A stretch of DNA of 64,000 bases from Parasponia andersonii. Taxonomy: Eukaryota; Streptophyta; Magnoliopsida; Rosales; Cannabaceae. The translations under genes and the position numbers were made by a program. The notes under the pieces were generated by a model. The model was not told the DNA's origin. It worked only from the letters and a program-made list of their open reading frames with translations, and made no database searches. How positions within the stretch are numbered: position 1 is the first letter of the stretch; each line of letters begins with the position of its first letter. This document shows, piece after piece, positions 23,173 through 36,054 of this stretch. Where the stretch lies: contig JXTB01000100.1 in NCBI GenBank assembly GCA_002914805.1, positions 700,037 to 764,036 of the forward strand. Direction: 5' to 3'.

Positions 23173-25295
23173 GGGTGAATCAAAAATTGATGCTTAAAAT
23201 ACACCCATAAAGTTTGAAAATATCAGTGGAAATTCTTAGAAAAAGTTTGTTTCACGTTGAAAAAATAAGAAGGTGCGTAAAAAATAAAAATAAGCTTACT
23301 ACGGACATGAATGCTAGTTCAAAGCAATGGACCTTTTTCTACCTGGATTCTGTTTTTATTTATCCAACAACAATCATCTTCTTGATGGTGATTCTAGAAA
23401 CAATTAGAAGTTTCTAAATCTCGAATTTAAGCCATTAACCGCACATTGGGAATTAACTCTGAAAATCCTCCCACCTAAAGATTATAATAAATTGGCGTTA
23501 TTCACATTCGACGTACTAATCGAGTCTTCTTCTCCTTCTGCTTCAAAATAGTTCCTCTTGCTTTAAGCCTCAGAGTGATACAGTTTAGGTAAATCTTTAT
23601 TTCACCGAAGTAGATTCGTAGTGTGCGATCACTACTAGCCCACCGTCGTATTTTAGGTGAAAATGTCGTATGACCTCTAGCACCAATGGCGAGAGACTAA
23701 TCTGTTTCTATGTCTTTTTGCATTTATGTTTACTTTGATGCACTTAACTTACCACGTTTTTTAGTCGGTTAACTTAAAATTAATCAATTTAGAACATGTA
23801 TTACCAATAAAAGGAGTGCTACTCTCTTTTCTTCTTAAAAGTACGTGGAGCTTCATTATATGGGATAATTATATTATTATATTCTGTATTTTGACTTTAT
23901 CTAATTTATTTTTTTCGTTTTATTATCAACATTAATTATTAAATTATAAATTTATACTTTATTTGAGTCTAGAACTAATTGTGATTCGTGACTAATAGAA
24001 TAAAAAACAGAAAGAGAAAAGGAAAAAAATCCCTACCCGAGAGAGAGATTTAAGAGATCTCCCATCCGGTGAGTTACAAACTTAAGAAAACCTTAGAATA
24101 GCATCATGACTTCAAGACTTGAGCTAAGAGAGCAGAGTAAACGGTAGAGAGAGGAGTAGGAGGAAGCCCCTCCCTGGGTATCACTCACTACGCAGCAGAA
24201 AAATAGAGAGAATCTCTCTCTACTCGTTGGAAAATAGATGTGTACGTCATTTTGATTAGCCATTTTGAGAGAAGTTTATAGTGAGACCTACTACATATTA
24301 GTGAGAGGTCATTGTTGATATGTGTTTTCTTCTCTGTACATAAAATCTAAATATTTACTTGTTCCAAATAATAATAGGGTGAATGAAAAATTATCAACCA
24401 AAATAAGCTAAATAAGAAAGAATTAAAGTGAAAATTTGCTAAAGTTTCACATGGAAAAAGAACATAAACCAAGAGCTGTTTAACTTAGTTGATAACTTTT
24501 TAAGCAAAGAGGCTCTCGATTGCATGTGCTTGTGTACGCCTGTATGTCCTACAAACATGAATGACGGACCAAAAAGTCCACTTTGTGCTAGACTTCCTTT
24601 TGCACCTTAAAGCCTACTTCGTGTTAAGCTTTCTTTTGCATCTTAAATATTCTTTTATTTTCTGTAAAACCCAAAGAAAATTTTAGAACAATTAATAACT
24701 CCAGAACAGATTGACAATTTTAGAATTCATTGGCAGTTTATTTTGACAGCTCAAAAGTACATGTAACAACAAAATTTAAGGCCCATTAATTTTTGAAACT
24801 GCTAAAAATGTTTTGCCATTATGGCTAGACTTCATAACTACTGTTCCCCAGAACACTATAAAAGAGGACCTACTTCTTTACATTTCTACACATCAAAGCA
24901 ATCTGTTTTATAATTTTTTTCTAAAGTCTCTTTGTGGTAGCTAGGTAACAATCAGTAGTTGTGAGACTTTGAGTTCTTGTGCAGAATTGGTGATAGAGTT
25001 TAAGCATTACTTAATTCGTTGAGAGTAACAAGTTGATGCGATTTTGTTATTTGTAAACCGTTTTATTTAACGAGACAGATATCATTAGTATTCCTTTAAG
25101 CACTCTGATAAAGAGACGTAATTGTTTTAAGAAAATTGTATTTTCATACAAAACTTAATTTGATTTCCTTAAATTTCTTTATTATTTTGATTGTTACTAT
25201 CATGATTTTTATTTTGCTAGTTTTATTTTGTTACTATCTATAATAATTTTTCTAACGCTAAATTCTCTCTCCAAAAGGTGTAAAATTAATGTGAA

Positions 25296-25365
25296 GATAA
25301 TAAAGAAATAAACACCTCTTATCTAAAAGGTGTGTTGATAAGAGGGATTTATTTCTTTATTATTA
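25296..25365. repeat. Near-perfect short hairpin
   Basis: GATAATAAAGAAATAAACAC-CTCTTATC (25296-25323) pairs with GATAAGAGGGATTTATTTCT-TTATTATTA (25337-25365), leaving a 13-base loop (TAAAAGGTGTGTT). About 26 of 28 arm bases pair. It could be a tiny foldback element or part of a transcribed hairpin; nothing else here shows transcription. Confidence 0.7.
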
Positions 25366-28300
25366 TTACAAAAGTATAAAAATGTTAACAATTTAATTAC
25401 GAACATTCCATACCTATAAAGTACTTATTCACGCCCTAAGGCAAAATCCCTGATGGGGCTGCACATTCTCAAGCTGTTATTTTATGTTTACCAATGCAGA
25501 ATTAGTAACGATCTAAATAATGCAATCACACCTCTTTTAACTTTCAAATTTGAAAATTGATCGGGCTAAGAATAATATATAAGGGACCCCCAATAGAGGT
25601 TGAGATTGAAAACAAGCCTTTATTAATTGTCACTAGAAGCTTATAGCTAATAAAATAAACAAGTTTTCCCCAAATGATTATGGTAACTTGGCCTATCGCC
25701 TTTAAAGAACCACGAAAGTAATGCCTTTAAAATCATGAGCAACTCTACTTTCTTTTCTTTGCCCAAGCATGGAAATATGGACCACCGATATTATGATTGG
25801 GATTGACTTGGCTTGTCAAAATTAAATAATAACAAAGAGCTCATGAATCCCATACTGTAATTTGCTGTGAGTGGACCCAACTTCCTTATAACCATTGTTC
25901 CATTGTAACGATACTGCATCAGTACATACAATTTTGTTTTAACAATAAGGGTTTGAAGGGATAGAGGATATTGTACCCCTTGTGTGAAGTGTGGTCTGAA
26001 TAACTTGTTACGTGTTACTCTTTGGCGCTTTCAATTATCAAGCAAAAAAGAAAAAAAAAAAAAAATTGTACCCTTTTAATCTCATGGAAATCGGATTGGT
26101 CTTTTACAATAGTACAAGTTACCCCGGTCGCAATCAAGTGGTGACTCCGATTCTGTCTTTCTGAGTAAAAGTTTTACCAACTGACTCTCTAATTCGATAG
26201 CCCTATACACATCATTTTCTCATCCCCAAAAAAAGTGCGAAATGCCAATAATTCCACCTAAGCACTACTTCGGTCCTCCTAAATTCGTTTCTCCGCGAGT
26301 AAAAATTATTACGATAACACTTAGACATGATATAAATTTCTATGCAAAACTTCCCTTTTTTTATTTTTTTAATTCCAATTTTTTAAAAAAGAAAAAAGAA
26401 AGAAGAAGGTAGCTCCATTTTCGCTGCTGATCAGTCAAAAAGTTTAAAAAGGGAGCTGCCAACAGATCTAACAATAATACCATTTTTAAGCATTGGAATA
26501 AAATTATGTGAAGCAGCATAGTAAAGTGCAGAATAATTTGTTCTCTCTCTTTGGTGAACAACATATCATGCGGCCGCTTATGTGTGTCTAAGGCAGCACA
26601 CCAGCATTGAGGTAATGATTCCATGAGCTGGTGGGAGCGTGATTTATGGAGGGCCCCTGATCCAATATAAAGGTTCTCTCCTTTTTTCTTAAATTAATTT
26701 GGATATTAAAGTTTATGATCTACTTTGTTTTGTTAAGCTATACATAACTCATATTAGTTTAATCATTATTCCAATAACTCAGTTTTTTTAATTACTTTAT
26801 GTTAGTATAATCTTGCAAATCATGTTAATTCACATTAGTTTAAAATTGGTATTGGGAGTTAACCCCCATACTATATTTTAGAATTTTCCTTTGAACAAGC
26901 TTATAACACTTGACTCATTGAGTTCTTTCATTTTCAAGCAAGCCTGGTCAAATTGTGGTGTTCTCAAGACTGTTTGAATGAAAGAATTAAATGTCTCAAG
27001 TTTATTAGGCAATAAATTCGGATATAGTGGGATTTTTCTATAAAGATAATATCGTTTCTTAAATGTCTAGCTGGCCAAAGGGTACATTGTGGAATAAGTT
27101 TCAAATTCAAATTATTGTAGTGACTTCCCCTTGTGTCGTATTATTTGTGCTAAGAGTTTAAAAATGCAACTGGTATTTGCAGTTTCTCCTATGTATGTAC
27201 AATAACAAATCTCAGCATAATTATGCTCTTTTTTCAATATGAGCACGAATTTTTCAAATCGATTTGATTGATGATTCTTGGTCAAGTGAGAAAAGAATGG
27301 TCTCCCTCGCTTTTATTGGAATATTTCTTAATTGACTTGTTTCGGACTGCATTTAATGATGTGTAACGGTTAATGGACTCTTTTAGTGGCTTTTAAGAAT
27401 TAAAATTCTTAATCTTTGGGACCTACTTGGTGCCACTTTATTTCCACCCTTTATTCTAGCCCCAAAAAAAAAAAAATCTTCCCTTTATTTGGTCTCGTCT
27501 AAAAGTTGACAGGTTTCGGCAGTACGAAATGATAGAGAATAATGGGGTGTGTTTGCCCTGGGGGTGATCACTTGTTTAGGAGATTAAAAGCTAGGCTGTT
27601 TGTCGCTTTCTGTAAAAGGCTTTTGACATTGTAACTCGTATTTTACCACAAAGTAATCTTAATAAGGATGTTACTTCTTTCTCTGTGGTACATTGTTTTT
27701 TTAAAAAAAAAATAGTAAATTGCTAAAGAAGATTAGTGTACTTAATGCCGTATCATGTGATAATGGTCAAATTTGCAAGATAATAAGAATTAGTAGATTC
27801 TATCTTATAAAATGTTGATGTGTCTGTTTATCGCAGCTGTGGTGGCAGTGCTATTATTTGTACGGTATATATTATACATTGGCAAAGAAGATACTAGAAA
27901 CGATGATTCGTAGATTTAAGCATTGGTCGGATTGAGCAGATTACACAGCTCACTCAATCCGATCAAAAGAATTAATCACTACCCAAAATTCATCTAATGA
28001 ATTGAAATCTTATTCATAATCCGCCAAAGTTTAGATCGAGTTAGTCTGAATTAATTTTTTCTTCATTTTATTTTTAAAAATAAAACGAAAAGAGTTAAAA
28101 GGAAACAATTATAGAGTTTGTGGTTTCAAAATTTGTCTATTTAGTCTTAAATTTAATAATGAGATAAGCCATTTAGATTTTGAGTTAAAATATATCTTAA
28201 ATTTTTTTATTTTATCTTAAAAATATAATTATATATGTAAAATAATAATTTAAATTCTAAGTATTATCTTATTTTATCGGATTGAGTTATATTGAGTAGG

Positions 28301-29054
28301 TTAAAATCGACATCTAACCCAGTCCAAACATTGAATAGTCAAATTGTAATCGACATCTAATCCGACTAAATAGTGAATGATTGAGATATTCTGGTTGTTA
28401 ATTAGCCAAGTTGTCAAATTTTTTGCTCACTCCTAATGATTTGTGACTTGTCTTAACAACTTCTAGAGCTAATACGCAAACTACGTTTTGATCTAAACTT
28501 GGCGATTCCACTTATACAACTAAAGAAAATTCTAAAGAATAAAACAGAGGGCAGAGGGCAGCTAGGATCGTGGTCGTAGAAAATAGTTTCAGATGAAAAG
28601 TTGGGTCAATACTCGGAACGACTCAAAAAAGAAAAGTAAGCTTGAGTAGATATACTTGACAATAAATAACAGTACTTCAATATACCGATTTATGTTCATG
28701 AGACATTATACAACTCTAATGAAGAATGTTTAGATCTTCATCCTTTTCTATTAATTGAGATCATCACAAACTAATCTGGAAACGGTAAACTAATACTGCA
28801 GTACAGTTTCATCGACTGGACCATTAAATTTTATGTTACAGGACCGTATCACTGAGACTCAAGATTATGGAAGTATATGCCTTGCCCAAAACATATTTTC
28901 CAGTCCAAAAAATCAGAGGGTTTTTCCTCCCCAAGGTTATCCAAGCTAAACCAATCACGCTTGGATCTTTAGACACCAAAACCTTATGGCAAGAAGGGGT
29001 CCGATCATAATTGAGGAACAATAAAACATGATACAATCTAGTCCATATAGTGTT

Positions 29055-29667
29055 TGACGGAGATTTTATCAATAATAAATTTAAGAAAATTATAAAATGT
29101 GACTTACATGTGAAAATAGTTAATTAATTAAAGCAAACAAAAAGACAAGTATTTTATAGTGGTTCAGTCCTAGAAAAGATGAGTCTACGTCCACTATTTT
29201 TTACTATTTTTGGAAAATTATAAGAGCTCAAAATTACAATGTACTGTCTGGAAAGAAGAAACAAAAATTTAAAAAGTTCCCAAAAGATTTCAAAAATAAA
29301 AGATCAAAGATTACCCCAGCCTCTCCCACTGAAATATTGAACTCCCTTTGTGTAGGTAAGATAGCTCAATGTTTCTCAATTGTGAGAATGAGTAACTATA
29401 TAATCGGAATAATACAATTCGAATAACAATATAACTGAGTAATAACTTAAATGAGATGACTGGTCGATTTTTAAAGAGAAACTTGTGTTTCTCTTTCTTT
29501 GTAAATTATCCGTTTGACGAAACGTAGACTAGTTTCTTTTTCATTCTGATCGCACTTAACTCGTTCGGAAGAGGTCACACTTAATCTTACTTATGCGACC
29601 TGATATTTTTGGTCAATTTTTCTCTTTTTAGTATTGACCAACATATAGGATTTTAGACCGCACAACA
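29055..29667 (-). repeat. Solo LTR of the gypsy family seen at the window's right end
   Basis: On the minus strand it starts TGTTGTGCGGTCTAAAATCC at 29667 and ends GATAAAATCTCCGTCA at 29055, matching both ends of the LTR at 62134-62839. In between it shares GGTCGCATAAG, GTGACCTCTTCCG and the conserved block around GTAGACTCATC...CTGAACCACTATAAA. No primer site or gag follows and no clear target duplication flanks it (GTGTT versus TTCAG), so it is either an old solo LTR or a fragment. Confidence 0.7.
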
Positions 29668-30487
29668 TTCAGTAAAACTAGATCAAACAGGCTCCAAAGT
29701 TGATCCAGAAACGAGACCAATCACACGAGACATTTGTTCGGGTGGTTTCACTATGAAAAGCCTACATCCACGGTAAACTCTCCTGTCAAGTCTTTCACTA
29801 AGAGCAAGCATGAATCTGCACCCCTTTTCTTGTTCCAGATTACAAGTGGGAGATCTTTATGTTTCGTAGAATACAGAAACTGGTAAGTATATCTAACATC
29901 ACAAACCAAACCAAACCAAAACAAAAATAAGAAACTGAGAGACTGGACTGGCTACCAAACCAAAATAAGCATATGGGCAGCTCAGCCTATTTAACCGACA
30001 ACAAACAATCAGGATCAAAACACAAATTCTGGTGGATATATATTCACGCATGAGGGGAGGTATTGGAGCTAATATGTTTTTCATTTACAGTAATTTGGCA
30101 TATAGAATGGTCACTGTTCAAAGCTAGGGCCAGCTACTCTCTCTCCTTTACAAACTTGACATTTACGACAACTCTCCAACATTCAGCCGCCAACAACATT
30201 TCAAGAATGGGAACTACCAGTCGAGATATAAAGGCAGATGGCACGAGCCCACTACGTCGACGAAGAATAGTAGACTATCAGAATTCATGAAGTAGACATG
30301 CAACTTTGTCATGCAATAATTGCATATCACCATAAAGCCCGACGGGAAGTGGTTTTTCCAGTGGCGGACAGACGAGTTATGCGTAATGCAATTAGAAAAT
30401 ACAAGAATATAGAACCTTTTCCCCTTTTTTTTCATGTTTAAGAACAAGTTATACAAAGAAAGAGATCAAATTTACTTATTTGCTCTA
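29668..30487. other. 3' flank of the PP2C gene
   Basis: No exon is supported. This stretch should contain the 3' untranslated region and polyadenylation site of the minus-strand phosphatase gene that ends at 30488. Confidence 0.4.
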
Positions 30488-33400
30488 TTAAGTGGATTTC
30501 TTTTGTACTAACGATACAATAACAACCACATTATCGAGCTTACCACCAGCATATCCCACATATCCTGCTACCCGGGCTTCGTCTGCATATGGACTCCTTG
30601 AAGATGATGAGTGTCCCACCTCTTGCGCCCTTTTAGCCAAGAACTTTGCTATGTCCTGAAAGAGAAACATATGCACACAAACAACAACGAGCAGACACAT
30701 AAGGAAACAGCTGAATTTTCATTGCAAACCGCAATCAAGCTTTGTCACTAGAGGTGGCAAAGATTCAGCATAATTCTCAGGTACAAGATGAATTTGTTGA
30801 AGCATTTAGACAATGTCAGCATCAGGAAGGTCAGTGTTTCGAACTAATGAAATAATTGTATAACCAGAAATATGTAATACAAAAATCGCTAGAAAAAAAA
30901 ATAGTCGCATGTTTCCTTCAGGAAAAAAAAAACAAGGAAATAGTTACATGTTCTAAAAAAATAGCCGAAGTCTGGAGTATTCAACAGCTATATGTTTTTA
31001 GAAATAGGAGAGGAGAGGAGGAGGGGAAGAGAGTAGACATGCTGGATAAAAAACATATAAGATCATTAATTTAATTTTTATAAAAGACGTACTTTTCACA
31101 CTGAAATTACAAGTTATTGATGTCTACATGTGAAAGCATAATAAGAAACATGTCTTAAACATCCAGAATAAGAAACATGTTTTTTTTTGCGGGAGAAATA
31201 AGAAACACGTCTAAAACATCACAAATACATGTGTGCATGTTTTTGTATTACGCACATATCTATGTGACTAAGCCTGTCTATGTAGGTTGCAAATTTAATG
31301 TATGATGTCAGTAAGCACACATCTATATATGTATATTGAAGTGTTTATACATATATATTTCTGGGTATGCATATCTGCGTGTACATGTACGTAGGTACTC
31401 TATATGTTCATCATTCTGTTTCTGAAAATTGTTTAAAAAACAAGATTATAGGAAAAAATTTACTGTTCTTTAAACAATTTGAGTAACCATGTTTGAAAAA
31501 TAAGAAAAAGAATAAGGTTACCAAGCACCCCTTGTTTGTTAAAATGATAAAAAGTAAGGCCTAAATTAGTTACTTTGATGTCTTATTATGTGTGTCTAAG
31601 AATGGCAAGTAACTCATCTTCATGGGGTTTTAACTCCAAGGTTGACAAGTTAGAGTAAGCTAACAGCCTGGTACCATGCAGAGAATAAAGACAAGCACTA
31701 AAAAAGAAAAAATACAACTGCTAGAAACGGATTGTGCAATATCAGGATATAGAGATCACAACTTCCCTTTTTTTACCCACCTTTGGTTCCAATATTGCTC
31801 CTTCAGAACAACTGGTAATGTATTTTTTTTTCTATTTATATTTCTTAAGAAGCTTCTAAAAGGTAAATGAGATACTTTCACAAAGCACCTGAGGTTTGGA
31901 ACCAGCTTCCACTGACTTTGATACAATTGAAGCAATTTCTTGTCCATATAAATTGTCAAAAAGGCCATCTGTTGCAGTGACAATCACATCTCCCTCATCC
32001 AAGTCAATTTTGTAACCCTGCAACATGTAGATGTTTTAGCATCATCTCTCAATATCATTCACATCATGTTTATCATTCTTAAATAGGAATGAGAAAATCT
32101 ACAAAAGGAGTTCAAAATCAAAACTACAGTGTTGCTTCAAAAATCTTGTATAGGGAACAAAAAAAGACATGGCCTTTGGTTGGACATGTAATCTCAAGGA
32201 ACATACCTCTATGAGTCCAGAAGGATCATCACCTCTTTCAATATGTAATGGAAAATTGAACTCATGAACCATTGAAGAAGCCCGCTGAAAAATGGCACCA
32301 TTTCTGATTATGATGAAACCTGAGTCGCCAATGTTGGCCACATGAAAAGTCTGTAAAAGAGTTTCAATTTTCACTACATTTAAATCCCTAAAAATAAGAA
32401 TATTACATTTAAGCTTTCGATAACAATTCTCGAAAAAAGGAGAAAACAAAAACAAATTGCCTCTCAACAACTAGCATTCATTTCGTACCTATATGTCAAA
32501 AACCTAGGAATATATCCTTGAAAATGTCCATATGGACTGTCATAAATCAACTTTTCTTTTTCCATCAAGAACTGAACTTCACCAAAATCGCTTTAATTTG
32601 ATGTGTCTACTGGTTTCTCCATCCCGCACATCGCCAAATCCTACGAGAGATCCTCTTTTTCTTCTTCTTCGGCTTATACATATTTTAATCTTTTCTTTAA
32701 ATTAATAGTTCCAACAAAAAGAGAAGAGACCATGAGTTCCAAGACAACCAGCAACGGCTAGCTCAAGTGGTTGGAAGGTTGGGTGTGCGATATGTGGCTC
32801 GAGGTTATGTATCTTATTGTAAAATGAAAAAAAAAATCCCTGGAAGGGAAACTTAAAAAGCATAACATAATCTACATAGATAACAAAAATATTGAAACAG
32901 GTAAAAAATACTTCAGCATAAAGCAGCACTTCAAGCTCAACCATACATTCAAGTGAGAAAAATAAATGCATCTAAATTTATGAAAAACATGCTTGCAGCA
33001 CAGTATTAGAATTTTCAGCCCCTCACATCAACTGCTCCATCCAAGCCCAAAGGAATATCCATCCACAGCTGCTATGTGCTTTGAGCAAGAATTATAAGGC
33101 ATGATCACTTGCTCTCTAGTTTATGCGTGAAATTTACTGAGAATAAAACTGAATAATTCTTTCAGTTATTCCTACAACCCCCAACCACTTAATAAATAAG
33201 AGACTAAGGAAACCTAAAACTAATGGGTGAAAAATTAAGTAAAATATAAGTTCCAACAACAAGTAACAGAAACTATCAATTATCATGAACCTTTCCCCGG
33301 GATTAAGTTTATGCATGGCCAAAATATGCAAGATGACCATGTGATTAAGGAAGGTACATTGGAGAACCAAAGGAAAATCCCCCTCAAGAAAAGAAATACA

Positions 33401-36019
33401 GAGGTATAGGAATTTAAAGTGGTATATGGTCCAAAGCAAAGGGTTTGATTTTATTCGAAGCAGGCTTTTTGTGAAGCAAGAGTTGAGAACATTTTAGTGG
33501 GTTTAGGATAATTCTGAACAGTCTTTTAGCTCAGGCAGGTAAGATGGAAACAAGGTGCTTATACCAACTTATCTTTTTGGAATGATAATTGGTGTGGGAA
33601 AAGTGTTGCTGATTTTATTCACATTCCCAAAGCTACTTGACAGGTTCTTAAAGACAATGTTGGCGATTACATGGGAATGAGGCTTGGTTAAGTCCTCAAA
33701 AATTTAAAGATCAGTTTCCAGACTGCTGGAGATTTAATTTCTAAAGTTGTTGCAATTAAGGTTGAAAATAGAGAAGTTGAGCACAGAAAATTTTACTCAC
33801 TACAGATCCAATAAGATGAAGTAGTATTATCAGGGACAGGACAGATATAACATTTAGAAATATTTATATATTTCACACTAGTTCTATATGGTTAAAAAGT
33901 GAAATAAAGTCATACAAGTATAAAATGTCTTTACCTGACCATCAAAGTAAGCAACTAAAATTGTAGATGATCCAGGTGATTGTGTTTCCGCAACACTTCT
34001 AACAAGAACTTCTTCAGGTTCATTCACTGGAATGCCTTCACAATCTGATACAATCTTCTTACAATTCTTCATTAGTTCTCGGGCATATAGTCCATCACTG
34101 GTTCCTGAAGAATGGGGCAGAAACAGAGTGATGTAGTTACTCAAAATTAAATAAATCATCATAATAATTGTAAGGTTTTTTTGGCATGATTGGTCCCCAA
34201 CCTTTGGGTTTTTTGACATATTCGTCCCTCATCTTTTTCTCTTTTGGCATTTAAATCCTCAACCTTATGATTTTTTTGCAAATAAATCCTTTTTGCCACT
34301 TACCGTCAACTTTTCTATTAATTTATCATGCTCTGAGTTCATGACACTAGTTCAAGGGGTCATTTGTGGAATAAATGAAAAATAGTTTGTCTTCCTTAAA
34401 CATAATCCCCAATTTCATTAGGAAAGAAAAAAGGTAAAGAGAGTTGAACTAGCCCAAATGAAAGAAAACCAGAAAAGCTCAGATTTACTTTAATGGTGAT
34501 GGACTTAAATATTGGCTTGCATTTCCTGGAACAACGGCAGCATCACTACCCATTGATGTTGAAACACCCAAAGGGCGCAGCAACGAGAAAGCCAAGGCGT
34601 TTCGCATTGTCGGCGTCGGTGGTATGATAAGGCCATCAAGCGGCGTCTGGCTATTAATGAAGCCGCCCTGACATCCTCACGGTCCAGACCAAGTTCTCCT
34701 CCTCCCTGATTTCGCTCTTTTGTTGCCGTTCTCTATTTCTCTATTTCTTTCTTTTTTCGCTTTGTAGTTCTCTTTTCCATCTTTGGGCGTTCTTTTTCAC
34801 AAATTCTTTTGAGTTCTCAATTTTGATGATTATATTAATAAAAAAAAAAAAAAAAAGGGTAATGCCTGATGATTTGAATTTCTTTTCAATTGGAAAAAGT
34901 AGATTGAGTTATTTAAATTGGTGGGTCCTTTATTTTGTCATAATATGTTAGAAAAGTTTCTTTTCTCATACATTTTGAAGTATTAGGAACCGGATCCTTC
35001 AATACACAAAAATTGGGTACCAGGAATTATATCGAACCTTGTGTTGGAGCTTTTAAGCTTATATTATGTTTGCATGTTTGTTTTTCCATTTTATTTTTGG
35101 TGGTGATACTTTTTCTTGTCTGGGTTTGAAGTTAGTAGGGTCCGATTTCAGATTGATTTTTTTTTTTTTTGACCTTGAACCAGTCTCATGAACTTAAAGC
35201 AGTTCATGAACGATAATTAATGAAAAAGTTAAAACATAAGTGGAAACAATGATCTATTTGTCAGAAAATCATAAGGATGAGGATTTAAATGTAAAATAAC
35301 CGTCAAAGCCATGTCACCAATCATAAAACATATAAAAACTACCCGTCAATGCCATGTCACCAATCTTAAATTCACTTAAATACCCTAATAAGATTCCCAA
35401 ACCTTCTTCTCTTTTGGAACCATGGCCATTCCAGTCTGGTTTTCTCTACCTTAGATCTGGTTTCAAACTCTAATCTGGTTTTCTCGACCTAGTCGACCAC
35501 AATAAAGTTAGTTTTCAACCGATCTCAAATTTTTAACGGAGGGTGGAGACACAAGAGTAAATTCCGTTTTCCAATTTTTTCACTAAAACAAAGGTCTATT
35601 TTGTAAAATGAGCTACAATTTGTTGCAAATTTTTACCATGGGCTTTAAAATAAGGTCAATTGATAATGCCCCTATTTATAATTGTTCAAAACATACTGAT
35701 AAAGAAAAACCAAATTGTTAAAAACAGATACCTTCTAGTGACCACTGACCAACTCCATCAGCCACACCTAGCCAATTTTGGTAAGCAACAAAATACGCAT
35801 CCTCTTCACCTGTGAAGGCCTGGAATTATTACTTTTTTGAATTATTACCGTTAGTATTGAATTCAAGCAAAGAATCAGAAATGAGACTTTTGTATAACAT
35901 GCATTTTTGTACTTGTAAATGCACACACTATCAGAATATCAAAATTAACGGACCGACACTAAATTTATTCGTGTTTGCACTTAAATAGAAAGATTAATAT
36001 CTATATCTATCTATATATA

Positions 36020-36054
<35 letters not shown>

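Larger units (their letters stand above)
20506..29054. other. Long gene-free AT-rich stretch
   Basis: I could not support any coding exon in these 8.5 kb. Minor structures are annotated separately (AG run, tandem duplication, hairpin). A TATA-like ACTATAAAAGAGG at about 24855, followed by a more balanced 250 bases, could be part of another old LTR. The open frame at 28836-29072 (minus) shows no family I recognise. Confidence 0.4.

Noticed and set aside
26361..26624. Minus-strand frame of 87 codons in a slightly GC-richer patch
   Set aside because: No domain or splice context was recognised; the Lys/Phe-rich end is a translated A/T run.
28836..29072. Minus-strand frame of 78 codons next to the solo gypsy LTR
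   Set aside because: The residues look protein-like in parts, but I could not match a family and found no neighbouring exons. It also runs into the LTR edge.
35802..35819. Nearer acceptor (TTCACAG|GTGAAG) for PP2C exon 5
   Set aside because: It would shift the frame relative to exon 4; the acceptor at TTCCAG|GCC keeps phase and gives the expected residues before GEEDAYF.
36001..36050. TA-rich run as a possible scaffold attachment site
   Set aside because: A simple microsatellite explains it and there is no other supporting signal.
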